In this document: piece by piece, positions 56,286-64,000 of the stretch | Layout of the letters: each line of letters starts with the position of its first letter | Numbering within the stretch: position 1 is the stretch's first letter | Notes under the pieces: generated by a model | What the model saw: the letters and a program-made list of their open reading frames with translations, nothing else | The model's database searches: none | What the model was told of the DNA's origin: nothing | Source: Mycobacterium sp. E1747 | GTDB taxonomy: Bacteria > Actinomycetota > Actinomycetes > Mycobacteriales > Mycobacteriaceae | Assembly: GCF_001667775.1 (NCBI RefSeq) | Contig: NZ_LZJI01000157.1 | Coordinates: 1 to 64,000, forward strand | Length of the DNA stretch: 64,000 nucleotides | Direction: 5' to 3' | Translations under genes and position numbers: made by a program

Positions 56286-58637
56286 ATGTTCGACGTGTCC
56301 GTCTTGCCCGCGCCGTCCGCCCGCGTGCGCGCGCGAGCCCAGCGCCGCCTGGACACCAATGACTGCTCCGACCTGATTACCCGGGAGGGCATCACCGCCG
56401 AGCTGAACGCGCTGCCCTTCCTGGGCTCGCTGGCGTGCGCGACGACGACCGTGGTCGCAGGGTCGACGGAGGAGGTTGTTTTCACCTACACCGTGGGCCG
56501 ATCCGGGATCGCCGACAGCGGCTGGCTGAAGCTGTGTTTTCGCTTCTACTCCGATTGGGACCTGCAGACGACCGATCCGCACAGCCGCGATTTCGCCTCG
56601 GCGCGGCTGCGCAGTCGCTCCCTCGTCGGAGGGGCTTCGGAGCAATCGGCCGCCACGGCGCAACGGCTGACCACTCGCTACGACGTCAAGGGCGGGGAAC
56701 GCCCGTTTCAGAAGGCCTTGCTGATCCACGTCAAGGATGGCTACCTGCGGCCCGGCGACGTCATCGAGATCCGGCTGGGCGACCGCAGTTTCGGCGGGCC
56801 GGGCACCCGCGTGCAGACGTTCGTCGAGGACGAATTCGAATTCCACCTGTTCGTCGATGCGTTGGGGACGTCCCGGATGGCGCACGCCGGGGTGTCCCGG
56901 CTCGCCGTGGTTCCCGGGCCGCCGGAGCGGCTGGTGGCGCACGGTCCGCGCCTGGTGCGTGCCGATGCCCGCACCGCCGAGCTGCGGATGCACCTGCAGG
57001 ATCGCTGGGGCAACGCCTGCCGCGATGTCGCGGCGGCTGTGCGGGCCCGCGCAGGCGGGGCCGACATCGCATCGGCGGACTTCCCGGCCGGCGGTTGGGC
57101 GGCGCTCGCGTTGGCCGTCCCGGCTCGGCATCGGCAGGTCGACGTCATCGCCGAGGCGGGTTCCGTCGAGATCGGCCGGGCCACCTGCTTCCTCGACGTG
57201 GTGGACGACTTCCCCTCGCCCCGGGCGCTGTTCGCCGATCTGCATGTGCATTCCAACGACACGGTCGGAACGCAGGACACCGGCTCGAACTTGGCGTACG
57301 GGCGTGATGTCGGGGCGCTCGACGTGATCGGCTACACCGCCAACGACTTTCAGATCACCGACGACGTGTGGGCCGACGTCGTCGTTGCGTGCGCCGAGGC
57401 CAACGACGACGGTCGGCTGGTTTGCTTTCCCGGCGTGGAGTGGTGCGGCACGGCGGGTGTCGGCGGTGATCACAACGTCGTATTCCTCGGCCAGGACACC
57501 ACTCTCGCGCGTTCCCTCGAATGGCACCAGGGAATGGCGGCGGCGGCGCCGGTGCCCCAGACATGGCCGATCACGGAGCTCTACGCCGCGTACGAGAAGG
57601 ATCCCGACTCCTATCTGCTCATCCCGCACGTCGGGGGGCGCCGGGCCATCCTGGACTGGCACCATCCCCAACTGGAGCGGCTGATCGAGGTGCACTCGAC
57701 GTGGGGGACCAGCCCGTGGTTCTTCGAGGATGCGCTAGCTCGCGGGCTGCGCCTGGGCGCCAGTGCCGCCAGCGACGAGCACCGCGGGCGGCCGGGCGGC
57801 GGCGCGCCGGGGGCCAACATCTTCGGCGGACACGGCGGGCTCACGGGCGTCCTGGCGACCGAACTCACCCGTGCCGACGTCGGCCAGGCGTTGCGGCGGC
57901 GGCGCACGTGGGCGACGACGGGTGCTCGCGCCGTGGCACTGCTGCGATGTGGCGATCACTGGATGGGCGACGAAATCGACACCACCGCTTCCGAATTGGC
58001 CGCAGAATACGCCCTCTACGGCACGGCGGGCTGGGAAGAACTGGAGATTTGGGACGGCACGGGCCTGCTCTGGCGCCGCGACCTTCTCGCCGAGACCGGC
58101 CTTTCGGATACTTTGGTCCGCATTCGGTGGAGCGGCGCGCGGCACAAGGACCGCTACCGGTGGGCGACGTGGGAGGGCCGCCTGGCGGTCACCGGCAGCG
58201 CCGTCGACTCGGTGGCACCGTGGGCCGCCGCCCACCCCGAGCAGACCTTCGACCGCCGTGGTGACGACATCGCTTGGCGCACCACGACCTACGGCGACGA
58301 TATCGGCGTCGTGGTCGGCCTGGCTGATCTGGCCGGCGCGCGCCTGCACGTCGACGTCAGCGTCCTCGAGGAGGGCCTGGATGCCGAGTTGTCCGTCACC
58401 GGCGCCGAGTTGTTGGCCGGCGAACATCGCGAGATCCGGGTTGGCGGGCTGAATCTGACCTTGCGCATCGAGCGCATCGCCGACCCCGCATCCCTTCCCG
58501 TCACCGTCGACGGGCGGCTGAGGATCGACGTGCCACCCGCCGACAGCGCCGTCTACCTACGGGCACGCCAATCCGACGGGCACCAGGTGTGGACCAGTCC
58601 GTTGTTCATAACGCGGGAACTCGCACAATCGTGTTGA
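56286..58637 (+). CDS. PHP-domain / DUF3604-type metal hydrolase
   Basis: 783 residues. The N-terminal ~300 residues look beta-rich and have no catalytic motif. The PHP core follows: FADLHVHSNDTVGTQDTG (HxH), IGYTANDF, CFPGVEW with Glu, YLLIPHVGG with His, and ASDEHRGRPGG with Asp-x-His region. Metal-dependent phosphoester or other ester hydrolysis is expected; no signal peptide is seen. It precedes the leader peptide and transporter genes and is divergent from the LysR gene. DUF3604 substrates are largely unknown, so I give none. Confidence 0.85.
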   Translation: MFDVSVLPAPSARVRARAQRRLDTNDCSDLITREGITAELNALPFLGSLACATTTVVAGSTEEVVFTYTVGRSGIADSGWLKLCFRFYSDWDLQTTDPHSRDFASARLRSRSLVGGASEQSAATAQRLTTRYDVKGGERPFQKALLIHVKDGYLRPGDVIEIRLGDRSFGGPGTRVQTFVEDEFEFHLFVDALGTSRMAHAGVSRLAVVPGPPERLVAHGPRLVRADARTAELRMHLQDRWGNACRDVAAAVRARAGGADIASADFPAGGWAALALAVPARHRQVDVIAEAGSVEIGRATCFLDVVDDFPSPRALFADLHVHSNDTVGTQDTGSNLAYGRDVGALDVIGYTANDFQITDDVWADVVVACAEANDDGRLVCFPGVEWCGTAGVGGDHNVVFLGQDTTLARSLEWHQGMAAAAPVPQTWPITELYAAYEKDPDSYLLIPHVGGRRAILDWHHPQLERLIEVHSTWGTSPWFFEDALARGLRLGASAASDEHRGRPGGGAPGANIFGGHGGLTGVLATELTRADVGQALRRRRTWATTGARAVALLRCGDHWMGDEIDTTASELAAEYALYGTAGWEELEIWDGTGLLWRRDLLAETGLSDTLVRIRWSGARHKDRYRWATWEGRLAVTGSAVDSVAPWAAAHPEQTFDRRGDDIAWRTTTYGDDIGVVVGLADLAGARLHVDVSVLEEGLDAELSVTGAELLAGEHREIRVGGLNLTLRIERIADPASLPVTVDGRLRIDVPPADSAVYLRARQSDGHQVWTSPLFITRELAQSC

Positions 58638-58642
58638 GCCAT

Positions 58643-58711
58643 ATGGCTTTACGCCTCACCAAGCGTCTGCATGTCGACCTGCAGCGCGTCATCGCCGCCG
58701 CCTGTAGCTGA
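58643..58711 (+). CDS. Leader peptide of the actinobacterial sulfur-gene type
   Basis: A 22-codon frame, MALRLTKRLHVDLQRVIAAAC followed by Ser. It matches the LTxRxHVDLxRxxSAxC pattern of the 'putative leader peptide' found before sulfate, cysteine and sulfonate genes in Streptomyces and mycobacteria. The Cys codon lies next to the end, as needed for cysteine-dependent attenuation. It starts 5 bases after the PHP gene stop and is followed by GC-rich inverted repeats and the transporter. The match is from memory of the family but is specific. Confidence 0.75.
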   Translation: MALRLTKRLHVDLQRVIAAACS

Positions 58712-58760
58712 CCGGCGCCCCGCCGCGAGATCGGACGCGGCAACCGCGGTCAACATTTGA

Positions 58761-58812
58761 GCCGGCGCGCGGCCTCGCGACCGCCGGCGGCAGAAACGAA
58801 CTTACCGGTAAG
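58761..58812 (+). promoter_or_regulatory. Attenuator-like hairpins before the transporter
   Basis: GCCGGCG (58761-58767) pairs with CGCCGGC (58782-58788). Then CTTACCGGTAAG (58801-58812), a perfect 12-base palindrome, covers part of the AAGGAG ribosome-binding site of the binding-protein gene. With the Cys-containing leader peptide upstream, this arrangement could let ribosome stalling decide between an open and a closed initiation site. Confidence 0.45.
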
Positions 58813-58820
58813 GAGAATTG

Positions 58821-59849
58821 ATGCCACCTCGTATGCTGGCACGACACGCGATGACGCTGACGGTCGTGCTTGTGGCCACCCTGTTGAGTGCGTGCGGAAA
58901 CTCCACATTTACGGCGGGCTCTGATCCGAAAGTAACGCTGCGCCTTGGCTATATCACCCGCATCACGCACGCCTCGGCGCTGGTCGCGCTCAATCGGGGG
59001 CTGTTCACCAAGAACCTCGGCTCGGGGGTTACCCTGGCGGCCCAGCCTTTTCAACAGGGCATCGCCGAAGCCACCGCCCTGTTATCGGGCCAGCTGGATG
59101 CCGCCTATATCGGGACCAACCCCACCTTCAACGCATGGCAGAAGTCCGGTGGCACGGCGATCAAGATCATCTCGGGTTCGGCCCAAGGCGGCACCTCCCT
59201 TGTCGTCAAGCCCGGAATCACGAGCGCTCAGGATCTCCGGGGCAAGACCGTGGCCGACCCGGGGCTGGGAGGAAACCACGACGTCAGCTTGCGAAGCTGG
59301 CTGAATGACAACGGCTTACAGACTAATACCCAAGGCAGCGGTGACGTGTCCGTCAAGCCGACCAAGCCGGAGTCGGCGATCGTGCAGGAGTTCATCACCA
59401 ACCAGATCGCCGGTGCCGTCGAGTCTGCCCCCTACGACGTCGAACTGGTCAAAGCGGGAGGCGTCACGCTGTGGCCGGATCCCGGAACGATCACGGTCTT
59501 GGTGGTGCGCCAGGACTTCTTGAAGGCTCATCCCGATGCGGTGTCCGCGCTGCTGCGGGGGCAGGTGGAAGCCAATGAGCTTCTCCACGCCGACCCGGAT
59601 GCCGCAGCGCGGGCGGCCAACGACACGATCGCGAAGGATTTGGGCAAAGGTCTGGATTCCCAGGTGCTGGCGGCCTCTGTCCAGGAAACCACCTTCACCA
59701 ACGATCCCAACCCCGCCTCGCTGAACGACCAAGTGCGCAAAGCCGTGTCGGTGGGGCTGCTCGATCCGCTCGACCTGAACGGGCTCGTGGATCTGCGGCT
59801 GCTCAACGACGTCCTGAAGACCTCGGGGAAGCCCCAGGTCAACACATGA
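58821..59849 (+). CDS. ABC transporter substrate-binding lipoprotein, SsuA/TauA type
   Basis: 342 residues with a lipobox TLLSAC (Cys25) and the NMT1/SsuA fold: LRLGYITRITHASALVALNR, GQLDAAYIGTNPTFNA, LRGKTVADPGLGGNHDVSLR. The family binds sulfonates, taurine, nitrate or pyrimidine precursors. The sulfur-type leader peptide upstream favours an organosulfur ligand. ATG at 58821 follows AAGGAG; overlaps the ATPase gene as ATGA. Confidence 0.92.
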   Translation: MPPRMLARHAMTLTVVLVATLLSACGNSTFTAGSDPKVTLRLGYITRITHASALVALNRGLFTKNLGSGVTLAAQPFQQGIAEATALLSGQLDAAYIGTNPTFNAWQKSGGTAIKIISGSAQGGTSLVVKPGITSAQDLRGKTVADPGLGGNHDVSLRSWLNDNGLQTNTQGSGDVSVKPTKPESAIVQEFITNQIAGAVESAPYDVELVKAGGVTLWPDPGTITVLVVRQDFLKAHPDAVSALLRGQVEANELLHADPDAAARAANDTIAKDLGKGLDSQVLAASVQETTFTNDPNPASLNDQVRKAVSVGLLDPLDLNGLVDLRLLNDVLKTSGKPQVNT

Positions 59850-60643
59850 CCGGCGTAACGAGCCACATCGTGACAACTCCTGAATCCAACGGCGCAGCTG
59901 AACCGGCAATTGGGCTTTCGTCTGTGACCAAGAGCTACGGCCAGGGCGCGTCGGCGGTCGCCGCCCTTGCGGAGTTGTCGATCACCGTCAGCCGGGCCGA
60001 GTTCGTCTGCATCGTCGGACCGTCGGGGTGCGGCAAGAGCACCCTGCTCTCGCTGGTGGCCGGGCTGGATGCGCCCACCTCCGGCGCGGTGGATACGGGA
60101 AACCGCCGGGTGGCCATGATGTTCCAGGAGCCCGCCCTGTTTCCGTGGCTGACCGCGGCCGGAAACGTCGACGTGGCGTTGCGGGCCCGCAAGGTACCCA
60201 AGAGTATTCGGCGCGCCCGGGTGGCCGAACTGCTCGCTATGGTGGGGCTGACCGGCTTCTCCACCGCGCGGCCCCACCAGTTGTCGGGTGGGATGCGCCA
60301 GCGCGTCGCGCTGGCACGAGCGCTGGCCCAAGACGCCGACGTGCTGCTGATGGACGAACCGTTCGGCGCCCTCGACGCGATCACCCGCGACCTACTGCAC
60401 ACCGAACTCGCGCGCATCGTCGACGAAAGCGGGCTGACGGTGCTGTTCGTCACCCACAACGTGGTGGAGGCGGTGCGGCTGGCCGACCGGGTGATCCTGC
60501 TCAGCGAACGCCCCGGGCGGATCGTCGCCGAGCACACCATCGACGTGCCACGGCCGCGGCGCACCGACCCGGCGCAGATCTCGGGATTGGCCACGGCGAT
60601 CACCGCCGATCTTCAAGGGCCGGGCGGCCGTGATGTCGCTTAG
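59846..60643 (+). CDS. ABC transporter ATP-binding protein, SsuB/TauB type
   Basis: 265 residues: Walker A GPSGCGKST, Q-loop MMFQEPALFPWLT, signature LSGGMRQRVALARAL, Walker B VLLMDEPFGALD and switch His in FVTHNVVEA. Energises the importer. Overlaps both neighbours in the transporter operon. Confidence 0.94.
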   Translation: MTGVTSHIVTTPESNGAAEPAIGLSSVTKSYGQGASAVAALAELSITVSRAEFVCIVGPSGCGKSTLLSLVAGLDAPTSGAVDTGNRRVAMMFQEPALFPWLTAAGNVDVALRARKVPKSIRRARVAELLAMVGLTGFSTARPHQLSGGMRQRVALARALAQDADVLLMDEPFGALDAITRDLLHTELARIVDESGLTVLFVTHNVVEAVRLADRVILLSERPGRIVAEHTIDVPRPRRTDPAQISGLATAITADLQGPGGRDVA

Positions 60644-61463
60644 CGACGTGGATGTGGAAGCGCCGCAGGCGCCGGGCGCCCGCCGCTTCGCGCGGTCGCT
60701 GTGGGCGCCCGCCCTTGGGTTCCTGGTGGTTCTGGCCGGCTGGCAGGCGGTGTACCTGAGCGGCTGGAAGCCCTCATTCGTGCTGCCCGGTCCGGGCGCG
60801 GCCCTGTCCAGCCTGTGGACCCAGGCCTCCGAACCGCTGCTGTGGCAGGCCATCGCGACGACGATGGGCAGGGCGGTGTACGGGTTCGGCCTGGCGCTGG
60901 TGATCGGGCTCGCCGCCGGGATCCTCGTGTCGAGGAACCGGGCGCTGCGGGCCGCATTCGGTCCGATCATCACCGGGATGCAGACCATGCCGGCGATCGC
61001 CTGGTTCCCGTTCGCCATCATCTTCTTCGGCCTCACCACCTCGGCGATCGTGTTCGTCATCGTCATCGGGACCGCACCCGCAATCGCCACCGCCGTGATC
61101 GCCGGCTCCGACCACATCCCCCCGTTGCTGCTACGCGCAGCGAAGACCATGGGGTTCAAGGGATTCGCCCTGTACCGGCACCTGATTCTGCCGGGGTCGC
61201 TACCGGTTTTCGTGACTGGGCTCAAGCAGGGCTGGGCGTTCGCGTGGCGCAGCCTCATGTCCGGCGAGCTGGTGGTGATTGTGACCAACACGGCCTCCAT
61301 CGGTGTGCTGCTCGAGAACGCGCAGAACATGTCCGACATGCCGTCGGCCATCGCGATCATGATCGTGATCTTGACCCTCGGAATCGTCATCGACGGGTTC
61401 TTCACCCTGGTCGACAACGCGGTGCGTCGCCGTTGGGGTCTCGTCGACGCTGCCGAATCGTGA
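60630..61463 (+). CDS. ABC transporter permease, SsuC/TauC type
   Basis: 277 residues with six predicted helices and the EAA-like loop KTMGFKGFALYRHLILPGSLP typical of BPD permeases; GMQTMPAIAWFPFAIIFFGL is characteristic of the SsuC/NrtB group. GTG start (an ATG follows immediately). The stop overlaps the phosphoesterase start as GTGA, tying that enzyme to the transport operon. Confidence 0.93.
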   Translation: MMSLSDVDVEAPQAPGARRFARSLWAPALGFLVVLAGWQAVYLSGWKPSFVLPGPGAALSSLWTQASEPLLWQAIATTMGRAVYGFGLALVIGLAAGILVSRNRALRAAFGPIITGMQTMPAIAWFPFAIIFFGLTTSAIVFVIVIGTAPAIATAVIAGSDHIPPLLLRAAKTMGFKGFALYRHLILPGSLPVFVTGLKQGWAFAWRSLMSGELVVIVTNTASIGVLLENAQNMSDMPSAIAIMIVILTLGIVIDGFFTLVDNAVRRRWGLVDAAES

Positions 61464-62548
61464 CCGCCGCCAACTCGCAACCGTTGCGGGTGTGGGCGTT
61501 CGGTGATGCCCACGTCGGCACCGACAAGAGTTTCGGCCGGAGAAGCCTGGCCGAGGCGATCTCGCACTCCGAATCCGGCGGCGGCGAGGGGGGTCCGCCC
61601 TTCGAGTGGGACTTCGCCGTCGATGTCGGCGACATGTCCGGTGCGCACCACAGCCTGCCGGACGACGCCGAGGGCCGTGAAGTCGTCGAGCAATTCGTGG
61701 CGCTGCGTGCTCATCGCCGCGAAGACGTCTACAGCGTGTGCGGCAACCATGACCGCAGCGGGTTGGCTGAACCCGAGGCGTGGTGGTGGCAGAAGTGGGT
61801 GGACCCGCTGGGTCTGCACACGGAGTTCTCCGGTGTCGACGCCGCCGCCCGCCCTTACCGTCCCGAGGGAACGTGGGCGCGGTACAGCTTCCGGGTGGGC
61901 AACCTGCTGTTCTTGATGATGAGCGACCGCAACGAGCCCAGTCAGGCGATCGGCCGGGGGACGTTGGGAGGCAATCCCGGCGGCGTGGTCACTGGCGAGA
62001 CATTCGATTGGTGGACGTCGATGGTTGATGAGAACCCCGACGCCATCATCGTGTCGGTGCATCACTACGTATTGAAGGACACCACCGTCGCCTCCGGCGA
62101 GTGGGAGGGCGTCCGCAGGGGCGCCAACGGTGAACTGGTGGAGCACTATCACCGGCCGTTCGACGAGGGCACCCCGAACGCCGCTTCCTATCTGTATTGG
62201 GTCGACAGTAAACCCGATTCCGCCGCGTTCGAGAAATTCCTGGCGGCCCGGCCGGGCCGGGTGGCGTTGTGGCTGGCGGGGCACACCCACACCCATCCCG
62301 ACGACTCGTTCGGCGGCAAAACTCATATCGAACAGCGCTGGGGCACTTGGTTTCTCAACGTCGCGTCGCTGAGTCGCCACCACATGCCACGGACCACCCT
62401 GCCGATCAGCCGCCTACTGACCTTCCAGCCCAGTAGTGATGCGGTAAGGGTGCAGTGTTATCTGCACACCAGCCAATACGCCCCGCAGGGGTGGTACGAC
62501 AGCGCCGAGCGAAACTTGACGCTGCCCCGCCCCTTTCGCTGGGCGTAA
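61460..62548 (+). CDS. Calcineurin-like metallophosphoesterase
   Basis: 362 residues with a full dimetal set: GDAHVG, VDVGDMSG, CGNHDRSG, VSVHHY and LAGHTHTHP. No signal peptide is visible, so it is probably cytosolic. Co-translated with the sulfur-type transporter and in a cluster with a PHP hydrolase, it may cleave a phospho- or other ester of the imported compound. Substrate unknown. Confidence 0.9.
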   Translation: MTAANSQPLRVWAFGDAHVGTDKSFGRRSLAEAISHSESGGGEGGPPFEWDFAVDVGDMSGAHHSLPDDAEGREVVEQFVALRAHRREDVYSVCGNHDRSGLAEPEAWWWQKWVDPLGLHTEFSGVDAAARPYRPEGTWARYSFRVGNLLFLMMSDRNEPSQAIGRGTLGGNPGGVVTGETFDWWTSMVDENPDAIIVSVHHYVLKDTTVASGEWEGVRRGANGELVEHYHRPFDEGTPNAASYLYWVDSKPDSAAFEKFLAARPGRVALWLAGHTHTHPDDSFGGKTHIEQRWGTWFLNVASLSRHHMPRTTLPISRLLTFQPSSDAVRVQCYLHTSQYAPQGWYDSAERNLTLPRPFRWA

Positions 62549-62570
62549 TCGCGCGCCGGTTTGGCCAGGG

Positions 62571-63485
62571 TCAGCCCAAGGGATAGATGACCCCGGTCAG
62601 CTCTTCCGAGACCTCCCATAGCCGCCGCTGCAATTCGGCGTCATGCGACTTCTTGCTGGACCCGACAAGCTTGGGATAGCCGCGGGCCTCGCCGAACCCG
62701 TCGGGTCCGTAGTACTGCCCGCCGAGCACGCCCGGGTCGGTGGCGGCGCGCAGCGTCGGGAGCGCGCCCATGGCCGCGTCTTGCGCGATCACGTTGAAGA
62801 AGACGTTGACAAGCGGCCGGAACGCCGCGGGCGTGTAGCGGCCCAGCTCCGTGTTCGACCCGCCGGGATGCGCGGCTGCGGCGATCGTCGTCCCGCGCGG
62901 GGCGAGCCGCCGCTGCAGCTCGTAGGTGAACAGCAGGTTGGCCAGCTTGGCCTGCCCGTAGGCCGCGACCCGGTTGTAAGAGCGCTCCCACTGCAGGTCG
63001 TCGAAGTGGATGTCGGCGAGGATGCGGTGGCCTATGCTGCTCACCGTCACGACCCGCGATCCGGGAACCGGCAGCAGCCGCTCCAGCAGCAGGCCGGTGA
63101 GCGCGAAGTGGCCCAGGTGGTTGGTGCCGAACTGCATCTCGAAGCCGTCTTTGGTGGTTTCCTTCGGCGTGTACATGACGCCGGCATTGTTGATCAGCAG
63201 GTCGATGTGGTCGTAGTCGGACTTCAGCTGGTCCGCCGCGGCGCGCACGGAGTCCAGCGACGTCAGGTCCAGCTCCTGCAACGCGACGTCGGCGTGCGGG
63301 CTCTTGGCGGCGATCCGGGCGGCCGCGTCCTTGCCCTTGTCCAGGTTGCGCACCGCCAGCACGACGCGGGCGCCGTGATCGGCCAGCGCGGCGGCCGTCT
63401 GGTAGCCGAGTCCGGTGTTGGCCCCGGTGATGACGGCGACGCGGCCGGCCTGGTCGGGAATGTCGGCGGCGGTCCACTTGGCCAT
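62571..63485 (-). CDS. Short-chain dehydrogenase, Rv0439c-like
   Basis: 304 residues: VITGANTGLGYQTAAAL (NAD(P) loop), LLINNAGVM, and the catalytic YGQAKLANLLF (Tyr-x3-Lys) in the retinol-dehydrogenase-like branch. It corresponds in the M. tuberculosis order to Rv0439c, which directly follows moeA2 there. Divergent from the TetR gene at the window edge; the gap carries two related operator-like sequences. Confidence 0.92.
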   Translation of the reverse strand: MAKWTAADIPDQAGRVAVITGANTGLGYQTAAALADHGARVVLAVRNLDKGKDAAARIAAKSPHADVALQELDLTSLDSVRAAADQLKSDYDHIDLLINNAGVMYTPKETTKDGFEMQFGTNHLGHFALTGLLLERLLPVPGSRVVTVSSIGHRILADIHFDDLQWERSYNRVAAYGQAKLANLLFTYELQRRLAPRGTTIAAAAHPGGSNTELGRYTPAAFRPLVNVFFNVIAQDAAMGALPTLRAATDPGVLGGQYYGPDGFGEARGYPKLVGSSKKSHDAELQRRLWEVSEELTGVIYPLG

Positions 63486-63510
63486 GGAAAGCTCCTTCGA
63501 CTTGTAGACT

Positions 63511-63564
63511 AAACGGGGCGAGCGCTCCGGTTGAGTTCACTATACGGAACGCACGCCCCGCTTT
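63511..63564. promoter_or_regulatory. Two related operator-like sites in the SDR/TetR gap
   Basis: Site 1 (63511-63532) contains CGGGGCGAGCGCTCCGG, partly palindromic. Site 2 (63544-63564) contains CGGAACGCACGCCCCG. Read in opposite directions both give CGGA-N-CGC-N-CGCCCCG. The pair flanks the start regions of the divergent SDR and TetR genes and probably binds the TetR protein. Confidence 0.5.
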
Positions 63565-63587
63565 GTCAACCGATGGGTGGTGAATAG

Positions 63588-64000
63588 TTGGCCCAACCAG
63601 CGCGACCGTTGCGCGCCGACGCGGCGCGCAACCGCGCACGCGTGCTGGACGTCGCCTACGAAACGTTCGCGGCCGAGGGCCTGGCGGTGCCGATCGACGC
63701 GATCGCCCGGCGCGCGGGCGTCGGCGCGGGCACGGTCTACCGGCACTTCCCGACCAAGGAGGCGCTGTTCACGGCGGTCATCGAGGACCGGATGCAGCGC
63801 ATGGTCGACGACGCCCGCGCCCTGTTGGAGTCCGAGGGGCCGGGCGAAGCGCTCTTTGCCTTCCTGCGCTCGCTGGTGCTGCAGTGGGGGGCCGCGGACC
63901 GCGGCCTGGTCGACGCGCTGGCCGGGTATGGAATCGACATCGCCTGCGCTGCTCCGCAGGCCGAGGACGCGTTCAAGGCCATGCTGGGCGAACTGCTGCG
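63588..64000 (+). CDS. TetR-family regulator, 5' part (cut by window end)
   Basis: About 137 residues are visible. The helix-turn-helix is LAVPIDAIARRAGVGAGTVY RHFPTKEALFTAVIEDR, a typical TetR N terminus. A stop codon lies directly before the TTG at 63588, so that TTG or a later codon is the start; GGTGG upstream is a possible ribosome-binding site. Likely represses the divergent SDR gene and itself. Confidence 0.88.
   Translation, partial: MAQPARPLRADAARNRARVLDVAYETFAAEGLAVPIDAIARRAGVGAGTVYRHFPTKEALFTAVIEDRMQRMVDDARALLESEGPGEALFAFLRSLVLQWGAADRGLVDALAGYGIDIACAAPQAEDAFKAMLGELL

Overview
The window is high-GC actinobacterial DNA and almost certainly comes from a Mycobacterium. From about 31.0 kb to the right edge, the gene order matches from memory the Mycobacterium tuberculosis block Rv0421c-thiD-thiC-Rv0424c-ctpH-Rv0426c-xthA-Rv0428c-def-Rv0430-virR-sodC-Rv0433-Rv0434-Rv0435c-pssA-psd-moeA2-Rv0439c. 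Frequent GTG/TTG starts, 4-base start/stop overlaps and leaderless-type promoters fit that assignment. No search could be run, so the species is not named.

Left part (about 1-29.5 kb): a hydrogen-driven CO2-fixation island. It opens with the 3' end of hypD, whose first 118 bases are inverted, and with hypE. Next come a minus-strand Calvin-cycle operon (rpe-tkt-cbbY-like HAD), a divergent two-component system (GAF histidine kinase and NarL-type regulator), a class I aldolase, and a RuBisCO operon cbbL-cbbS-cbbX-cbbR. A divergent AraC-type regulator precedes a long, tightly coupled operon for a Huc-like (group 2a type) [NiFe]-hydrogenase: DUF1641/HucM-like protein, small subunit, large subunit, maturation protease, small unknown protein, helical-repeat protein, NifU-Rieske protein (HucE-like), NHL propeller and an unknown protein. 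Directly after it lies a compact membrane module of a 38-codon NuoK-like remnant, a NuoL paralogue and a NuoM paralogue. A minus-strand operon (nickel transporter, phosphoglycolate-phosphatase-like HAD, class I FBPase, phosphoribulokinase) closes the island. Together these genes would take up nickel, mature and wire a high-affinity H2 oxidase to the quinone pool, and run RuBisCO with its activase and repair phosphatases.

Middle part (29.6-53.7 kb): MarR and an F420-type LLM oxidoreductase, then the conserved mycobacterial block with a TPP riboswitch before thiC. Lineage-specific additions are a PAS-ANTAR plus STAS signalling pair between thiC and the Rv0424c homologue, a degraded LLM/enoyl-CoA-hydratase pair, and a DUF2867/TetR pair before the tandem AAA ATPase gene. 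xthA carries two 54-base repeats that replace its normal start.

Right part (53.7-64 kb): about 8.8 kb lies between moeA2 and the Rv0439c-like SDR gene. It holds a cupin, an M24 peptidase, a LysR regulator, a large PHP/DUF3604 hydrolase, a 22-codon leader peptide of the actinobacterial sulfur-gene type, a complete SsuABC/TauABC-like transporter and a metallophosphoesterase. The leader peptide points to a sulfur-regulated uptake and degradation system of unknown substrate. The window ends inside a TetR gene divergent from the SDR gene.
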